DNA from: a virus
Reading direction: 5' to 3' (one strand)
IMG/VR virus record: IMGVR_UViG_3300027963_000125
Coordinates: 1 to 42,161 of that record
DNA: 42,161 nucleotides
The position numbers and the translations under genes are program-made. The notes beneath the pieces are model-generated. The model was given only the letters and a program-made list of their open reading frames with translations, was not told the origin of the DNA and made no database searches. Of this stretch, positions 17,858 through 26,615 are shown piece after piece. Within the stretch, counting starts at the first letter, position 1. The number at the start of each line of letters is the position of its first letter.

Positions 17858-19696
17858 TTAAGATAAAGTAACTGATTGGAAGTTCTTAACTGAAACTCTA
17901 ATGTCTTTAGAAGGATATCTTACTTGATATACTTGTGATGGTTGAGCGAAGATTGTATCATCAATTGGACCGATTAATTTGGTTTCAGGGTCTGAATATT
18001 CCATTGATGTTTCAGCCGATGAATATTGTCCTCCAACTTCATTGTAAACATCAATATTAGCTACGGTTAAAACACCATTTGTATTTTGAATAATACTACT
18101 TAATTCTGATAGATATACGTTCTGTCCAAGTTGTCTTGTTTGTGGATTTAAGTATGTTGATACTTTATCAATAACGTCTGAAATAACTTGTCCTGAATTT
18201 TGTGCTGAGTCCAACACAATAGAAACATCCATACTCAAATCAATAACCTCTGCAGTCAATATTGAAATATAGTCATTCATCATTCTATAGTTAGAAAGAT
18301 AATTAGCAATATTTTGTCTCAAAGTATTTGACACAATACTTGTTAACTTACCTGAAGAATCATAAGATAATATTTGAATTAATATCTTATTGTCGTTTTC
18401 AGTGATTGAAACTTTTGCAGGTGCCCCAAATTCTGATGGCATGTTTCTTATTATGGATTCATAGTCCTGAACAGTAACGGCTCTTTTTTGTGCTGAAAAG
18501 TTAAAAGAAACATAGTTTCTAATTTCTTCCAATGAAGGTACACCAGCACCTCCAATCGCAGCAGTAACGTTATTACATCTTAAAGAATTGACAACAGCTG
18601 AGTTTGTAATTTCTGATGGTCCATTAACAAAGAACGAAACGGTACCAACTTGATTGATAACATTTGTTCCCAAGTTAGTTGCTAAACCACCACCAACTCT
18701 ATACTGAATGAATAATGTAGAGTTTGGAGTCAATGCTGAACCTAATGAAAAGTTGTTTGAGTATCTTTGTAAATCAAGAGTTGCTCCAACTGTTGTAAAT
18801 TGGTCTAAGGCATCTTGTGCTGTGTTTGTTCCCCCGCCAAAAGTCATTTTCTTAAATCCTTCAGGTGTATATTCTGTAATAAATCTATTTTGAGTTTGGA
18901 TGTATCTTCCAACTTTAATACCTGGTTGGTCTGATACTTTTGTTGGGTCTTCAACAAAAACTCTATCTTCGGCTAAGGCATCTACTTCATACCACCTATT
19001 TGAAGCCCCTAAAAATTCTGCAGTTGTTGGTACATTTGTATAATCAGTTCCACTCTTTAAAAGTACACTTGTGATACCTAACACATTCTTTTCAGGTAAA
19101 AATAATTCGAAGAAAGGTTTAACATCATTTGGAGTAATAACTCTCTTGAATACTTTTGTAATACCATTAACAACAACTTCTCTCTTTGTAATTGTATAGT
19201 TAACTAAAACGTTGTTTGCATTGAAGTTTGGTATTTTAAGTCTATTTGGAAAACCTTGGGCGTTATATGGTGAAGTGAAATCAACGTCGTAAATGTTTTC
19301 AAATACTATACCCGCTCCAACAACTTGAGAACCTCTTAATAAAGTTCCAAGATATCTTTCATCTTCTTTATCTCCAAAAGCTGGTACTGTGATAGAAAAA
19401 TCAACCAAAGACACTGATGGCCTTTGTCCTGGCAACTTCAAACCATATGTTCTAGCAATGTTGTAGATTGATGACCTTTGTTGTGCATATTGAAGAACAG
19501 TTTCTTGAATACTTCTATCAATATGATAGTGTAGGTTATCGGCTACAGCGGCGTTTAAATCAATAAAAACAGAAAAAACAGAAGCGTCATTAAAATCTTG
19601 AATTAAATCAGGATAATATGTTTTGGCATAATTTAATAATTCAGTTCTTATTGCCTGATAATCTCTGGTAGTATATGATATTTTACGATTCGCCAT
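17858..19696 (-). CDS. Baseplate wedge protein gp6-like (gpJ family)
   Basis: A 612-residue protein matching the gp6/gpJ baseplate family. The N-terminus has the typical opening YTTRDYQAIRTELLNYA, then DFNDASVFSVFIDLNA and DNLHYHIDRSIQETVL, followed by RSSIYNIARTYG. The central part has an INQVGTVSFFVNGPSEI-type strand set and EEIRNYVSFNFSAQKRAV, VQDYESIIRNMPSEF. In T4 two gp6 copies clamp each wedge and form the inner iris of the baseplate. T4 gp6 is about 660 residues, so the length fits. It lies 5 nt after the gp25-like gene, the same order as in T4-like and P2-like phages (gp25/gpW then gp6/gpJ). Confidence 0.9.
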   Translation of the reverse strand: MANRKISYTTRDYQAIRTELLNYAKTYYPDLIQDFNDASVFSVFIDLNAAVADNLHYHIDRSIQETVLQYAQQRSSIYNIARTYGLKLPGQRPSVSLVDFSITVPAFGDKEDERYLGTLLRGSQVVGAGIVFENIYDVDFTSPYNAQGFPNRLKIPNFNANNVLVNYTITKREVVVNGITKVFKRVITPNDVKPFFELFLPEKNVLGITSVLLKSGTDYTNVPTTAEFLGASNRWYEVDALAEDRVFVEDPTKVSDQPGIKVGRYIQTQNRFITEYTPEGFKKMTFGGGTNTAQDALDQFTTVGATLDLQRYSNNFSLGSALTPNSTLFIQYRVGGGLATNLGTNVINQVGTVSFFVNGPSEITNSAVVNSLRCNNVTAAIGGAGVPSLEEIRNYVSFNFSAQKRAVTVQDYESIIRNMPSEFGAPAKVSITENDNKILIQILSYDSSGKLTSIVSNTLRQNIANYLSNYRMMNDYISILTAEVIDLSMDVSIVLDSAQNSGQVISDVIDKVSTYLNPQTRQLGQNVYLSELSSIIQNTNGVLTVANIDVYNEVGGQYSSAETSMEYSDPETKLIGPIDDTIFAQPSQVYQVRYPSKDIRVSVKNFQSVTLS

Positions 19697-19701
19697 TTAT
19701 A

Positions 19702-20172
19702 TTAAATATTAATAATCACAAAATCACTTTGTGCAAATGCAGAATTAGTTACAGCATAATCTATTCTAACTTTTGCTGTATATTCTGAAGTTCCCTTTCC
19801 TGGTACACGATAAATTGAAGATTCTCCACTTCCAATTATGTTTTGGCCTGTGGCAATATCAATTTCTTCTTGTGGGTCGGCTGGTTCTATTGTTAAGTTA
19901 TTGATTAAAAGATTTGGCATAAATTGTTGAACCGCGTCTCTTATATCCGATTCTATCGCACTGAAAGTTAATCCATCAAAAGGTTCAAATAAAAACTCAT
20001 ACAATCTTGTTCCAAAGGCAGGTAAAAAATATCTCGAACCCTTTCTTGTTAATAATAAGTGTATTAGGTCTGCCTTTATTTCTTGTTTTTCTAGTTCAGT
20101 GAGTTGTAAGTAATCACCTTTTCTAGAATCCCTAAATGGAAAGTTTAATCCGTATGTCAGTCCTTGTGCCAT
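19702..20172 (-). CDS. Baseplate wedge protein gp25-like
   Basis: A 156-residue protein of the gp25/gpW family. It shows the usual core: EIKADLIHLLLTRKGSR, then PAFGTRLYEFLFEP, then an IESDIRDAVQQFMPNL helix leading into beta strands ending in DFVIINI. In T4 gp25 joins the sheath to the wedge and triggers sheath contraction; the family has a lysozyme-like name by history but acts structurally. The segment 105-128 (IDIATGQNIIGSGESS) appears to be an insertion between the final strands. It directly precedes the gp6-like gene. The ATG at 20172 is 6 nt from a TATTTAT box, so a transcript starting there would be nearly leaderless. Confidence 0.9.
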   Translation of the reverse strand: MAQGLTYGLNFPFRDSRKGDYLQLTELEKQEIKADLIHLLLTRKGSRYFLPAFGTRLYEFLFEPFDGLTFSAIESDIRDAVQQFMPNLLINNLTIEPADPQEEIDIATGQNIIGSGESSIYRVPGKGTSEYTAKVRIDYAVTNSAFAQSDFVIINI

Positions 20173-20178
20173 ATTCAG

Positions 20179-20185
20179 ATAAATA
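20179..20185 (-). promoter_or_regulatory. TATTTAT box before the gp25-like gene
   Basis: Only the TATTTAT core of the motif family is present (followed by CTG) and it lies 6 nt from the ATG, closer than the other copies. It could be a promoter for a leaderless message or a chance match in AT-rich DNA. Confidence 0.25.
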
Positions 20186-20193
20186 TACTTGCT

Positions 20194-20418
<225 letters not shown>

Positions 20419-20438
20419 CTAAATTATCTCTCATGATT

Positions 20439-22301
20439 TTATACCAGTGTGACTTCACAAGCTCCACCCGCGCATGCTACCTCTCCACTCAAATCGGTAT
20501 CATCATCCATTTCAACAATTTTTGATAAATCAACATCATGAAGAGTCTTCATTAATTCTTCGTATTTGTCTTTTGTACAATCTTCAAATGGTGCTTGAAT
20601 ATATGTTCCACCATCATAAGGTAACACTGAAAGACCGTTGTAATATTCTTTATTTTCCCACATCCACTCACCAACTGCTGGCCACTCATGTTCTCTAATT
20701 GAGATTGTTGCCGATACGTTGTGAGCATTTGAACCACTTCTGTGTCCTGGTTTAATCCATTCTTGTTGAACTTTTTTCACTCTCTCCAATAATTGGATTG
20801 GTGATTCGTTTCTTAAGATTGACCCTTCAGGTGCTTTTTGTGGAATACCAATAACTGCAGTATCATGTGGTCTGAAATATTCATCTTCAACTAATTCAGG
20901 ATGATTATTTTTCAAGTGTGAATAAATCGCTTCGTTCTTACCAACTCTCACTCTTCTAACATAATATTCATTATGCCAAGCATGAATACCTGATGACGTA
21001 CCTAAAGTTAATGATGTTGTTCCCGCAGGTTTAACAGTTGTTGTTCTTGCCGCCGCATTAATATTTAATAATTCAGCCACTCTTTTGTTTTCTTCTTTCA
21101 CCACTTTAGACGCCGATTTCATATTCAAATTTAATACAGCTCCTGAACCGATACCTGTCATTGAAATTCCAATTAACGCATCCTTTTCAGTTGTTCTTTG
21201 CCAAATTGGTCTTAAGTAGTGGAAATTAGTATATCCTGCCTGTAATGTTCCAATGAAAGAAGCCGCTCTAACTCTATCTTCATAATCTTCTTGGGATACT
21301 ACGTTTGATACGTTAACCTCTGTAAGATTACAGAATTGGAATGGTCTTAAAGCAATTTCACAACAAGGGTTAGTTCCCCAATCTTTATCGTTACTTAAGT
21401 AGATACCAGGTTCACCAGCTCCACTTGCTTCAATTCTCTTCCATAAATCCATGAAGTAATCTTTAGTGATTTTGTGTCTCATCAAAACTGCAGAGTTATT
21501 AGCTCTACCTCTTTGTGGATTTGTTTCCCACCAAGCTCCACTCTTACATCCAATCATTTCTTCGTCAGTCGCTGAGAATAATGAGATAAGAGCCGCTCTT
21601 CTGATACCACCAGCCAATACTGCGTCTGCAATATGACAAACAATATCATGTACTTCAATTGCTCTTAATTTATCACCATCTTCTTTTGAATCGAAAACAC
21701 CTTCTAACTTAATCAAACACTCTTTAAGTGGTTGAGGTCCAGGTGCTTTACCACCTGATGTTACAAGTCTTGCCCCTTTAGGTCTGATATCACTAAAATC
21801 AAATTGAATGTGTGAACCACCAAAAAAGTAAGATTTAACTAATACTTTGATAGCGTCTGCCCATCCTTCAATTGAATCTGCAACTAACCATCTTCTTCCT
21901 CTTTCTTTGGAAGGTTTTCTAATTTCAGGTAAAGCATCTACGTGATGTTTTTGTACTGAATATCCTACACCCGTTCCTCCTAAAAGTAAAAACATAATTT
22001 CAGAGAATACTCTCCAATCATCAATCGGTGCGAAAGCACAGTTGTAAATTCTATTTGGTGAGATTTCAATTGGTTTTCCTGCGAACTGCATTGACCTCAT
22101 TGAGGGTAATACTTGTTTTCTGAAAACATACATGTAATTCTCACGAATTTCTTTTTCTAATTTAGGGTAATGCTTAATATGCATTTCCATGTTTCTTGTA
22201 ACTAGCTCTTGCCAAGTTTCTCTTCTCTTTAGTTCTGAAATATACTTTGCGTATTTCATATACACTGTAATATCCGATAAAATTCTGTTTGAAATGTCCA
22301 T
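20439..22301 (-). CDS. nrdJ: Class II (B12-dependent) ribonucleotide reductase
   Basis: I chose the ATG at 22301 (begins MDISNRILSD, 620 residues); the frame runs 25 codons further but that stretch is AT-rich leader holding a promoter-like box. Class II features, numbered from this start: first redox Cys C88 (RIYNCAF), the radical-site motif NPCCE at 311-315 (thiyl C313, E315), second redox Cys C324 in FCNLTEV, and a C-terminal Cys pair C610/C615 (ACAGGACEV) that would re-reduce the active site. The GGTGVGYS loop (108-115) and TTTVKPAGTTS (421-430) are also typical. It would reduce ribonucleotides to deoxyribonucleotides with adenosylcobalamin, without a separate radical subunit, resembling the monomeric Lactobacillus leichmannii enzyme but shorter (that one is about 740). 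It sits after the helicase gene in the replication block. Confidence 0.92.
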   Translation of the reverse strand: MDISNRILSDITVYMKYAKYISELKRRETWQELVTRNMEMHIKHYPKLEKEIRENYMYVFRKQVLPSMRSMQFAGKPIEISPNRIYNCAFAPIDDWRVFSEIMFLLLGGTGVGYSVQKHHVDALPEIRKPSKERGRRWLVADSIEGWADAIKVLVKSYFFGGSHIQFDFSDIRPKGARLVTSGGKAPGPQPLKECLIKLEGVFDSKEDGDKLRAIEVHDIVCHIADAVLAGGIRRAALISLFSATDEEMIGCKSGAWWETNPQRGRANNSAVLMRHKITKDYFMDLWKRIEASGAGEPGIYLSNDKDWGTNPCCEIALRPFQFCNLTEVNVSNVVSQEDYEDRVRAASFIGTLQAGYTNFHYLRPIWQRTTEKDALIGISMTGIGSGAVLNLNMKSASKVVKEENKRVAELLNINAAARTTTVKPAGTTSLTLGTSSGIHAWHNEYYVRRVRVGKNEAIYSHLKNNHPELVEDEYFRPHDTAVIGIPQKAPEGSILRNESPIQLLERVKKVQQEWIKPGHRSGSNAHNVSATISIREHEWPAVGEWMWENKEYYNGLSVLPYDGGTYIQAPFEDCTKDKYEELMKTLHDVDLSKIVEMDDDTDLSGEVACAGGACEVTLV

Positions 22302-22333
22302 TTTTTTAAATTTTTGGTGTAGCTTTTTTATTA

Positions 22334-22350
22334 AAAAATCGTTGATTTTT
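22334..22350 (-). other. AT-rich hairpin in the reductase 5' leader
   Basis: A perfect 7-bp inverted repeat (AAAAATC, loop AAC, GATTTTT) sits between the TATTTAT box and the reductase ATG. It is followed by a short T run. It may be a weak terminator/attenuator or mere AT-rich symmetry. Confidence 0.25.
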
Positions 22351-22353
22351 ATG

Positions 22354-22360
22354 ATAAATA
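22354..22360 (-). promoter_or_regulatory. Candidate promoter box before the reductase gene
   Basis: TATTTAT followed by CATAA on the minus strand, 52 nt before the chosen ATG at 22301. It lies in the 133-nt gap after the helicase gene, the longest non-coding gap in the window, consistent with a new transcript start. Confidence 0.4.
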
Positions 22361-22362
22361 TG

Positions 22363-22383
22363 TGGTCGACAACCAAGCGACCA
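22363..22383. promoter_or_regulatory. Inverted repeat upstream of reductase promoter box
   Basis: TGGTCG and CGACCA are separated by 9 bases, and the repeat ends 2 nt from the TATTTAT box. It is the only GC-containing palindrome in an otherwise AT-rich gap. It could be an operator in the -35 region; it lacks the U-run expected of a terminator. Confidence 0.3.
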
Positions 22384-22434
22384 ATAAATTTTATTAAAAA
22401 AAATAAGTTTTTTTTTGAAAAAGTAGATATTTAA

Positions 22435-23817
22435 TTAAAGTGTTTTTTTCTGTGCTTCTCTTTCTTTTCTTTTTTCAAGAAGCTCCTTAACTCTATCTCT
22501 TTTTCTTTCCTCTTGTTGCTCCTCAAAGCCCAAGAATGTAACTGATGATTCAGTATCTATTTCAAGAAGTTCGTTGTTGAACTTACAATTTTCAAAGACA
22601 ACTCCGTCTTTACCAAGACGTGACTTTGTTATGGCAATCGTTGCTAAATTCATCTCCTTTTGTGTTAGAGTTTTAGCTACCGTGATGATTACGTGTCCAA
22701 CTTGAGCTTTCTTAATTGAACCTCCCATTTGGTCAGTTGTTACAACTTCAGATGAAATTGAACTTCTATTACCTTGGGTTGCAGTCCAACCAACAAGATT
22801 AAGTTCATGACACATCGCCTCAAAACCTCTCATTACAGAACCCTCAGCTTTCCATTCATCTTTTGCACTTGATTCAGGTAATACACAATCAATGTAATCT
22901 AATAAGATTAAATCAATCTTGTTTCCGTCAGCAATCATTTTTCTAACTTGATTTTTGATTTGACCCATGGTTGTTGTATCAGAAGCAAGTTTCTTAAGGA
23001 TTAACTTATTCTTCATTGTTTCTTGAATCTCTGTAATCTTACTCAACACTTCTTCTTTATGAAGTGCTAAATTATCGGGTTCAATACCTGTCCATATTGT
23101 AAAGTGCTTTCTTTGAACAATCTTTGGATTATCCTCAAAAAATATTTGAAGTACGTTATACCCCAAGTTGAAAGCAGTGTTAGCAATTTTGGTAAGGATT
23201 GTGGTTTTACCAACCCCCGTAGGAGCCAATATAACCCCAATCTCACCCTTGGCTAAACCACCCTTAAGTAGATTATCAATACCTGGTATTCCCATCGGAA
23301 TTGGGTGTCTATAGTCCTCATCCAACACGGTATCAAGTCCCATGAATATGTCTGTGACATCTTTCTCGACCTCACCTACCTGAAGGGCTTCTCTAACAAG
23401 TCCTTCTACTTTGTCATAAGATTCAAAGTCACCTTCGGTGATAATCTTTTGAGCCTTATCCATAGCTTTTTGAAGTTCCTGTTGTTTACAGAATTTCAAG
23501 GCTTTCTCTTGTACGAAAACCGTCCCTTCAAATGGTGCGTCTTTTATTTGTTTTAGGGTATCCAAAACAATCTTTGCAACCAATTCTTGTGTAATTTCAG
23601 ACTTAACAATTTGTTCCAAAGTATCAAAGTTAGGACAAGATTCATATTTTACATAATACTCTTTAATCATCTGTAGAATGATTTTAAAATACTTGTTGTC
23701 AAAATATGAACTTTCAATCACATCAATAATTGATGATGCGAAATCTTTGTCCTCAATAATTTGGTTAATTAATTGTAATTGAAATGTGTTCCCTAAATAA
23801 TCAAAATTTTTATTCAT
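22435..23817 (-). CDS. DnaB-type replicative helicase (gp41-like)
   Basis: A 460-residue RecA-fold helicase of the DnaB/T4 gp41 type. The N-terminal 150 residues are helical (primase/loader-facing domain). The ATPase core has GIPGIDNLLKGGL (177-189), Walker A APTGVGKTT at 198-206, the acidic FFED segment at 226-229, Walker B LILLDYID at 303-310, and a sensor segment TATQGNR at 345-351. In T4 this hexamer unwinds the fork 5' to 3' and partners with primase; no primase gene is visible in the window. The C-terminal 30 residues are very rich in Lys, Arg and Glu. It lies between the 150-residue unknown gene and the reductase gene. Confidence 0.9.
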   Translation of the reverse strand: MNKNFDYLGNTFQLQLINQIIEDKDFASSIIDVIESSYFDNKYFKIILQMIKEYYVKYESCPNFDTLEQIVKSEITQELVAKIVLDTLKQIKDAPFEGTVFVQEKALKFCKQQELQKAMDKAQKIITEGDFESYDKVEGLVREALQVGEVEKDVTDIFMGLDTVLDEDYRHPIPMGIPGIDNLLKGGLAKGEIGVILAPTGVGKTTILTKIANTAFNLGYNVLQIFFEDNPKIVQRKHFTIWTGIEPDNLALHKEEVLSKITEIQETMKNKLILKKLASDTTTMGQIKNQVRKMIADGNKIDLILLDYIDCVLPESSAKDEWKAEGSVMRGFEAMCHELNLVGWTATQGNRSSISSEVVTTDQMGGSIKKAQVGHVIITVAKTLTQKEMNLATIAITKSRLGKDGVVFENCKFNNELLEIDTESSVTFLGFEEQQEERKRDRVKELLEKRKEREAQKKTL

Positions 23818-23852
23818 AGTCTTCTATCATACCCCCCTGTATTATTAAATAC

Positions 23853-24305
23853 TTACTTGTTTAGTTCGAATTCCAAATATTTGTGAGATAATTGACTATT
23901 TGAAAAAATGTCAGTTAACTCACGAAGAACATCTTTAATAAATGGTCTTACATCCACTGTATAACGAACTTTTGGTGGAAATTTTTTTCCGTCAAAAACT
24001 CTATGACATAATGTCTGTTCGCCAACTTTAATAAAAAGATTAAAAATTTCTGGTCCCTCAGTAAATGAAGTTTCCATAATTTTTGGGTCATGAATAATTG
24101 AGTCTTGGTTATCCATCATATAGATAACTGTCTTCATTTTAAGGTAATACTCTAATTCTTCTTTTAGACCTTTAACATACTCATACAACTCTAAAGAGTT
24201 TTTTGCCCTTGGGTTGTAACCTCTAACATTAAAGAATCTTTGAACAACGATATTATCGTTGAGTGTCAAAAGGAACTCCATTTTCGTACTGTCCTGTTCT
24301 TTCAT
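23853..24305 (-). CDS. Replication-cassette protein of unknown function (150 residues)
   Basis: Begins MKEQDSTKMEFLLTLN; an internal Met at residue 9 is an alternative start. It has an early strand-rich part (FLLTLNDNIVVQRFFNVRGY), a helix (SLELYEYVKGLKEELEYYLK) and a C-terminal half with KVRYTVDVRPFIKDVLRELTDIFSN. No membrane segment, and one Cys (TLCHRVF). I do not recognise the family. It lies 4 nt after the 5' nuclease gene and 35 nt before the helicase gene, so it is very likely made with them, and may serve at the fork or in recombination (for example a loader or UvsY-like mediator), but nothing in the sequence proves this. Confidence 0.65.
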   Translation of the reverse strand: MKEQDSTKMEFLLTLNDNIVVQRFFNVRGYNPRAKNSLELYEYVKGLKEELEYYLKMKTVIYMMDNQDSIIHDPKIMETSFTEGPEIFNLFIKVGEQTLCHRVFDGKKFPPKVRYTVDVRPFIKDVLRELTDIFSNSQLSHKYLEFELNK

Positions 24306-24309
24306 AGTT

Positions 24310-25305
24310 TTAATTTTTGTTTGTTTTTCGTTTTTCTTTTCTTGTTAATTTCATAAATGGTTTTAGGAAGTTTACCCAAGCTTCGTCATTTTTGGGTAGA
24401 TACTTAAAGAGACCATCCTCTATCATCATTCTCATTAAGTTTTTGTAACCTCTATTTGTGGGGTCAATTGTATCTGTATAGATTTGTTCAACTAATGTTT
24501 TTCCATCATCTGTAATTAATGGGTTTGTGAGGTCAACAATTTTTTTGTTTGTTATATAAAACTCTTCTCCAAGTATAGTTGATTTTGTCTTACCTGTCAA
24601 AAGATTTACTAATGTTTTAATAGGTTTCTTTTGCGGGATATTTCGTGCAATATCGAGTAATTCTTCCACAGTGCATGGTTTTTCCTGCACTTGAGGAAAG
24701 TATTTTATTAAGGTCTTTTCTCCAAGCCCTTCAATACCATCAATATTATCTGATTTATCTCCTGTAAAGATTTTACAGAGTAATACGTTGTAATGTGGAA
24801 TGTTAACCTTATTAATGACGATATTATCCCCATTACCGAAGTATTGTTTTGAGATGGGAGAATACACACTAATGTTCTCGTTAATCAACTGGGTAAGGTC
24901 CTTATCAGCTGAGAAGATGATTATTTGCTCATCGATAGCAACTTTACAATAATAAGCAATAAGGTCATCAGCCTCATTATCAATTACCTCAACTTGTCTT
25001 ACAAAAATTTCTTCAAGGTATTCTTTAACTCTTACTTGTTGGTTAAGATATGATTCGTACTTATACTCGTTCATATCTTGCCTTCTGTTAGCCTTATATT
25101 GTGGGTAGATAGACTTTCGAATAGATGAATTGGAATCCCAAAATACAACCACTTTATCGTGGTCATGTTCATCTAAGAATTTTCTAAGTATGTTTATAAA
25201 GTGATAGATTCCACCTAAATGGTCTCCATCACTATATAAATCTTTTACTCCGTGAAATCCTATTTTAAATAAATTGTTTCCGTCTACTAAAAGTGTCTTA
25301 GTCAC
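24310..25305 (-). CDS. 5'-3' exonuclease / flap endonuclease (RNase H type)
   Basis: A 331-residue member of the FEN/PolI 5'-nuclease family, to which T4 RNase H belongs. Acidic metal-binding residues sit in the expected order: LLVDGNNL (D8), VVFWDS (D57), EADD (E111, D113, D114), FSADKDL (D134, D136) and GDKSDNI (D183, D186). The YKANRR segment at 70-75 is the conserved basic arch region, and IEGLGEKTLIKYF after residue 190 is the helix-3-turn-helix that binds duplex DNA. It would remove RNA primers and flaps from lagging-strand fragments. The C-terminal 20 residues are strongly basic. It follows uvsX by 32 nt. Confidence 0.9.
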   Translation of the reverse strand: MTKTLLVDGNNLFKIGFHGVKDLYSDGDHLGGIYHFINILRKFLDEHDHDKVVVFWDSNSSIRKSIYPQYKANRRQDMNEYKYESYLNQQVRVKEYLEEIFVRQVEVIDNEADDLIAYYCKVAIDEQIIIFSADKDLTQLINENISVYSPISKQYFGNGDNIVINKVNIPHYNVLLCKIFTGDKSDNIDGIEGLGEKTLIKYFPQVQEKPCTVEELLDIARNIPQKKPIKTLVNLLTGKTKSTILGEEFYITNKKIVDLTNPLITDDGKTLVEQIYTDTIDPTNRGYKNLMRMMIEDGLFKYLPKNDEAWVNFLKPFMKLTRKEKRKTNKN

Positions 25306-25337
25306 TTTATTAAATTAGATGTGATAAAAATTGTTTC

Positions 25338-26324
25338 TTACTCACTGATATCATCAGTCGTTTCTTCTAAAGTCAACTCTCCTGTTCCTGATAAAATACC
25401 ATTCCAATATTGTGAATACTCTTTTTTGTAAGATTCTAATGCTTCTTTAGTGTCCTCAATATATCCTTGTGGTACTGCAATTAACTTTCCATCATTATAT
25501 CCTAAACCATTTACGTGGTTTTTCAATATTGAAATCTTAGTTCTGATTGCATATCTCACAGTTCTTCCTCCTTTAGTTGCTGTGATGTGATTAATACCCG
25601 CGCTTGCTTGATTACCGAATAAGAATACTAATGAAGATGCTAACCATAATGCCTCACCACCTTTTGCCTTGATTGTTGGTTGTCCAAATGGATTGTCGGG
25701 AAGAGCAACCCAAGGTTGATTAACTACAACTAATGTGTTGTAATACGCATAATCTTCTTTCTTCGATTTAGAAATTCTTGAGTGAACTCCCATACCAATT
25801 TTGTCGGCAAGTGTTGCTGCGTTATGTTGTTTACCACCCTTACCATCAAATGTCATCTTACAAGGAATTGAACCTACAGAATCCCAAAGGAATAAAATAG
25901 ATTGTTGTATCTCACCTTTCTCTTGAGCATCTAATACTTCATTAATAAAATCTGTTACTTGTTCAATATAGTCAAAACTATCGTTAAAAATAAAATCACC
26001 GTCCCACTCACCATCAGAATTCTTTTTAGCATCCAAACCTAGCTCAACCGCGTGTTCCCAACTCCATTTCTTTTCAGTAATGATAAAGACAGGTAAATGA
26101 CCTTTCTTTTGAGCATCAGCAGCAGCTAATATCATAGCAGTTGTTTTAGAACTATTACTATGCCCTAAGAACATATTAATACCTCCCATAACAGGACCTG
26201 GTAATCCACTAGCACTTAAGAAAGCATCACCACAAAAGTAGTAGCTTGTTTCTTTATATTTTGTTTTGGTTGAGAACTTATCTTTAAATCCTCCGCCGCC
26301 TTCTTTTTTTTTAATTCCCGCCAT
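25338..26324 (-). CDS. uvsX: UvsX/RecA-like recombinase
   Basis: A 328-residue RecA-family ATPase. Walker A at 54-61 is GHSNSSKT, with Ser in place of the usual Gly before Lys, as T4 UvsX also departs from the bacterial motif (GPSKSFKS). Walker B is ILFLWD at 143-148. NTLVVVNQPW near residue 196 corresponds to the strand leading into loop L2, and GGEALWLASSLVFLF follows. The N-terminus is basic and Gly-rich (GIKKKEGGGGFKDK) and the C-terminus acidic (EETTDDISE). It would coat single-stranded DNA for strand exchange and recombination-dependent replication, working with the gp32-like protein encoded two genes upstream. It overlaps the 98-residue gene by 14 nt. Confidence 0.9.
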   Translation of the reverse strand: MAGIKKKEGGGGFKDKFSTKTKYKETSYYFCGDAFLSASGLPGPVMGGINMFLGHSNSSKTTAMILAAADAQKKGHLPVFIITEKKWSWEHAVELGLDAKKNSDGEWDGDFIFNDSFDYIEQVTDFINEVLDAQEKGEIQQSILFLWDSVGSIPCKMTFDGKGGKQHNAATLADKIGMGVHSRISKSKKEDYAYYNTLVVVNQPWVALPDNPFGQPTIKAKGGEALWLASSLVFLFGNQASAGINHITATKGGRTVRYAIRTKISILKNHVNGLGYNDGKLIAVPQGYIEDTKEALESYKKEYSQYWNGILSGTGELTLEETTDDISE

Positions 26325-26607
26325 CTTCTATTTTTTTAATGTTTGGTAATTTATTCTGTTTTGGTCCTTTATAAAATGTTTCGTCTTGTTCATACAAAAC
26401 TCCAACTTCTTCTTCGTGAAAAGTGATTAGACTAAATGTCATTTGACCATTGTCGTCTACTTCTTTCATCATACCAAACAAAACTGTATCACCAATTTCT
26501 TTACTTCTACCTGAGAAGTAATTTTTATCTTTAAGTTGACTTAGGAATTCATAAGACAGCATTTTATTGTCTTTCAACTGTAAGTCAATTTCTTCTTTAA
26601 ATGTCAT
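26311..26607 (-). CDS. Small protein of unknown function between gp32-like and uvsX genes
   Basis: A 98-residue, Lys/Glu/Asp-rich protein beginning MTFKEEIDLQLKDNK. It has a helical N-terminal third, then a strand-rich part (IGDTVLFGMMKEVDD, MTFSLITFHEEEVGVLY), and a polar tail. No Cys, no membrane segment. No family is recognised. Its ATG lies 16 nt after the terminator-like hairpin that follows the gp32-like gene, and its end overlaps uvsX, which suggests that it and uvsX are made together at a lower level than the binding protein. In T4 the genes near 32 include 59 (helicase loader) and 33 (late-transcription factor), so such roles are conceivable but untested. Confidence 0.6.
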   Translation of the reverse strand: MTFKEEIDLQLKDNKMLSYEFLSQLKDKNYFSGRSKEIGDTVLFGMMKEVDDNGQMTFSLITFHEEEVGVLYEQDETFYKGPKQNKLPNIKKIEDGGN

Positions 26608-26615
26608 ATAATAAA

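Noticed and set aside
22302-22376. N-terminal extension of the reductase to a start at 22376
   Set aside because: The extra 25 codons are AT-rich Ile/Lys/Phe sequence spanning the leader hairpin and promoter-like box; reductase homology fits a start at 22301.
22363-22383. Inverted repeat as a terminator for the helicase transcript
   Set aside because: The stem is only 6 bp with a 9-nt loop and no T run follows on the minus strand; listed as a possible operator instead.
22398-22425. A/T-only stem (A run, ACTTA, T run) after the helicase gene as a terminator
   Set aside because: It is pure A-T pairing in very AT-rich DNA and cannot be told from chance; not listed as a feature.
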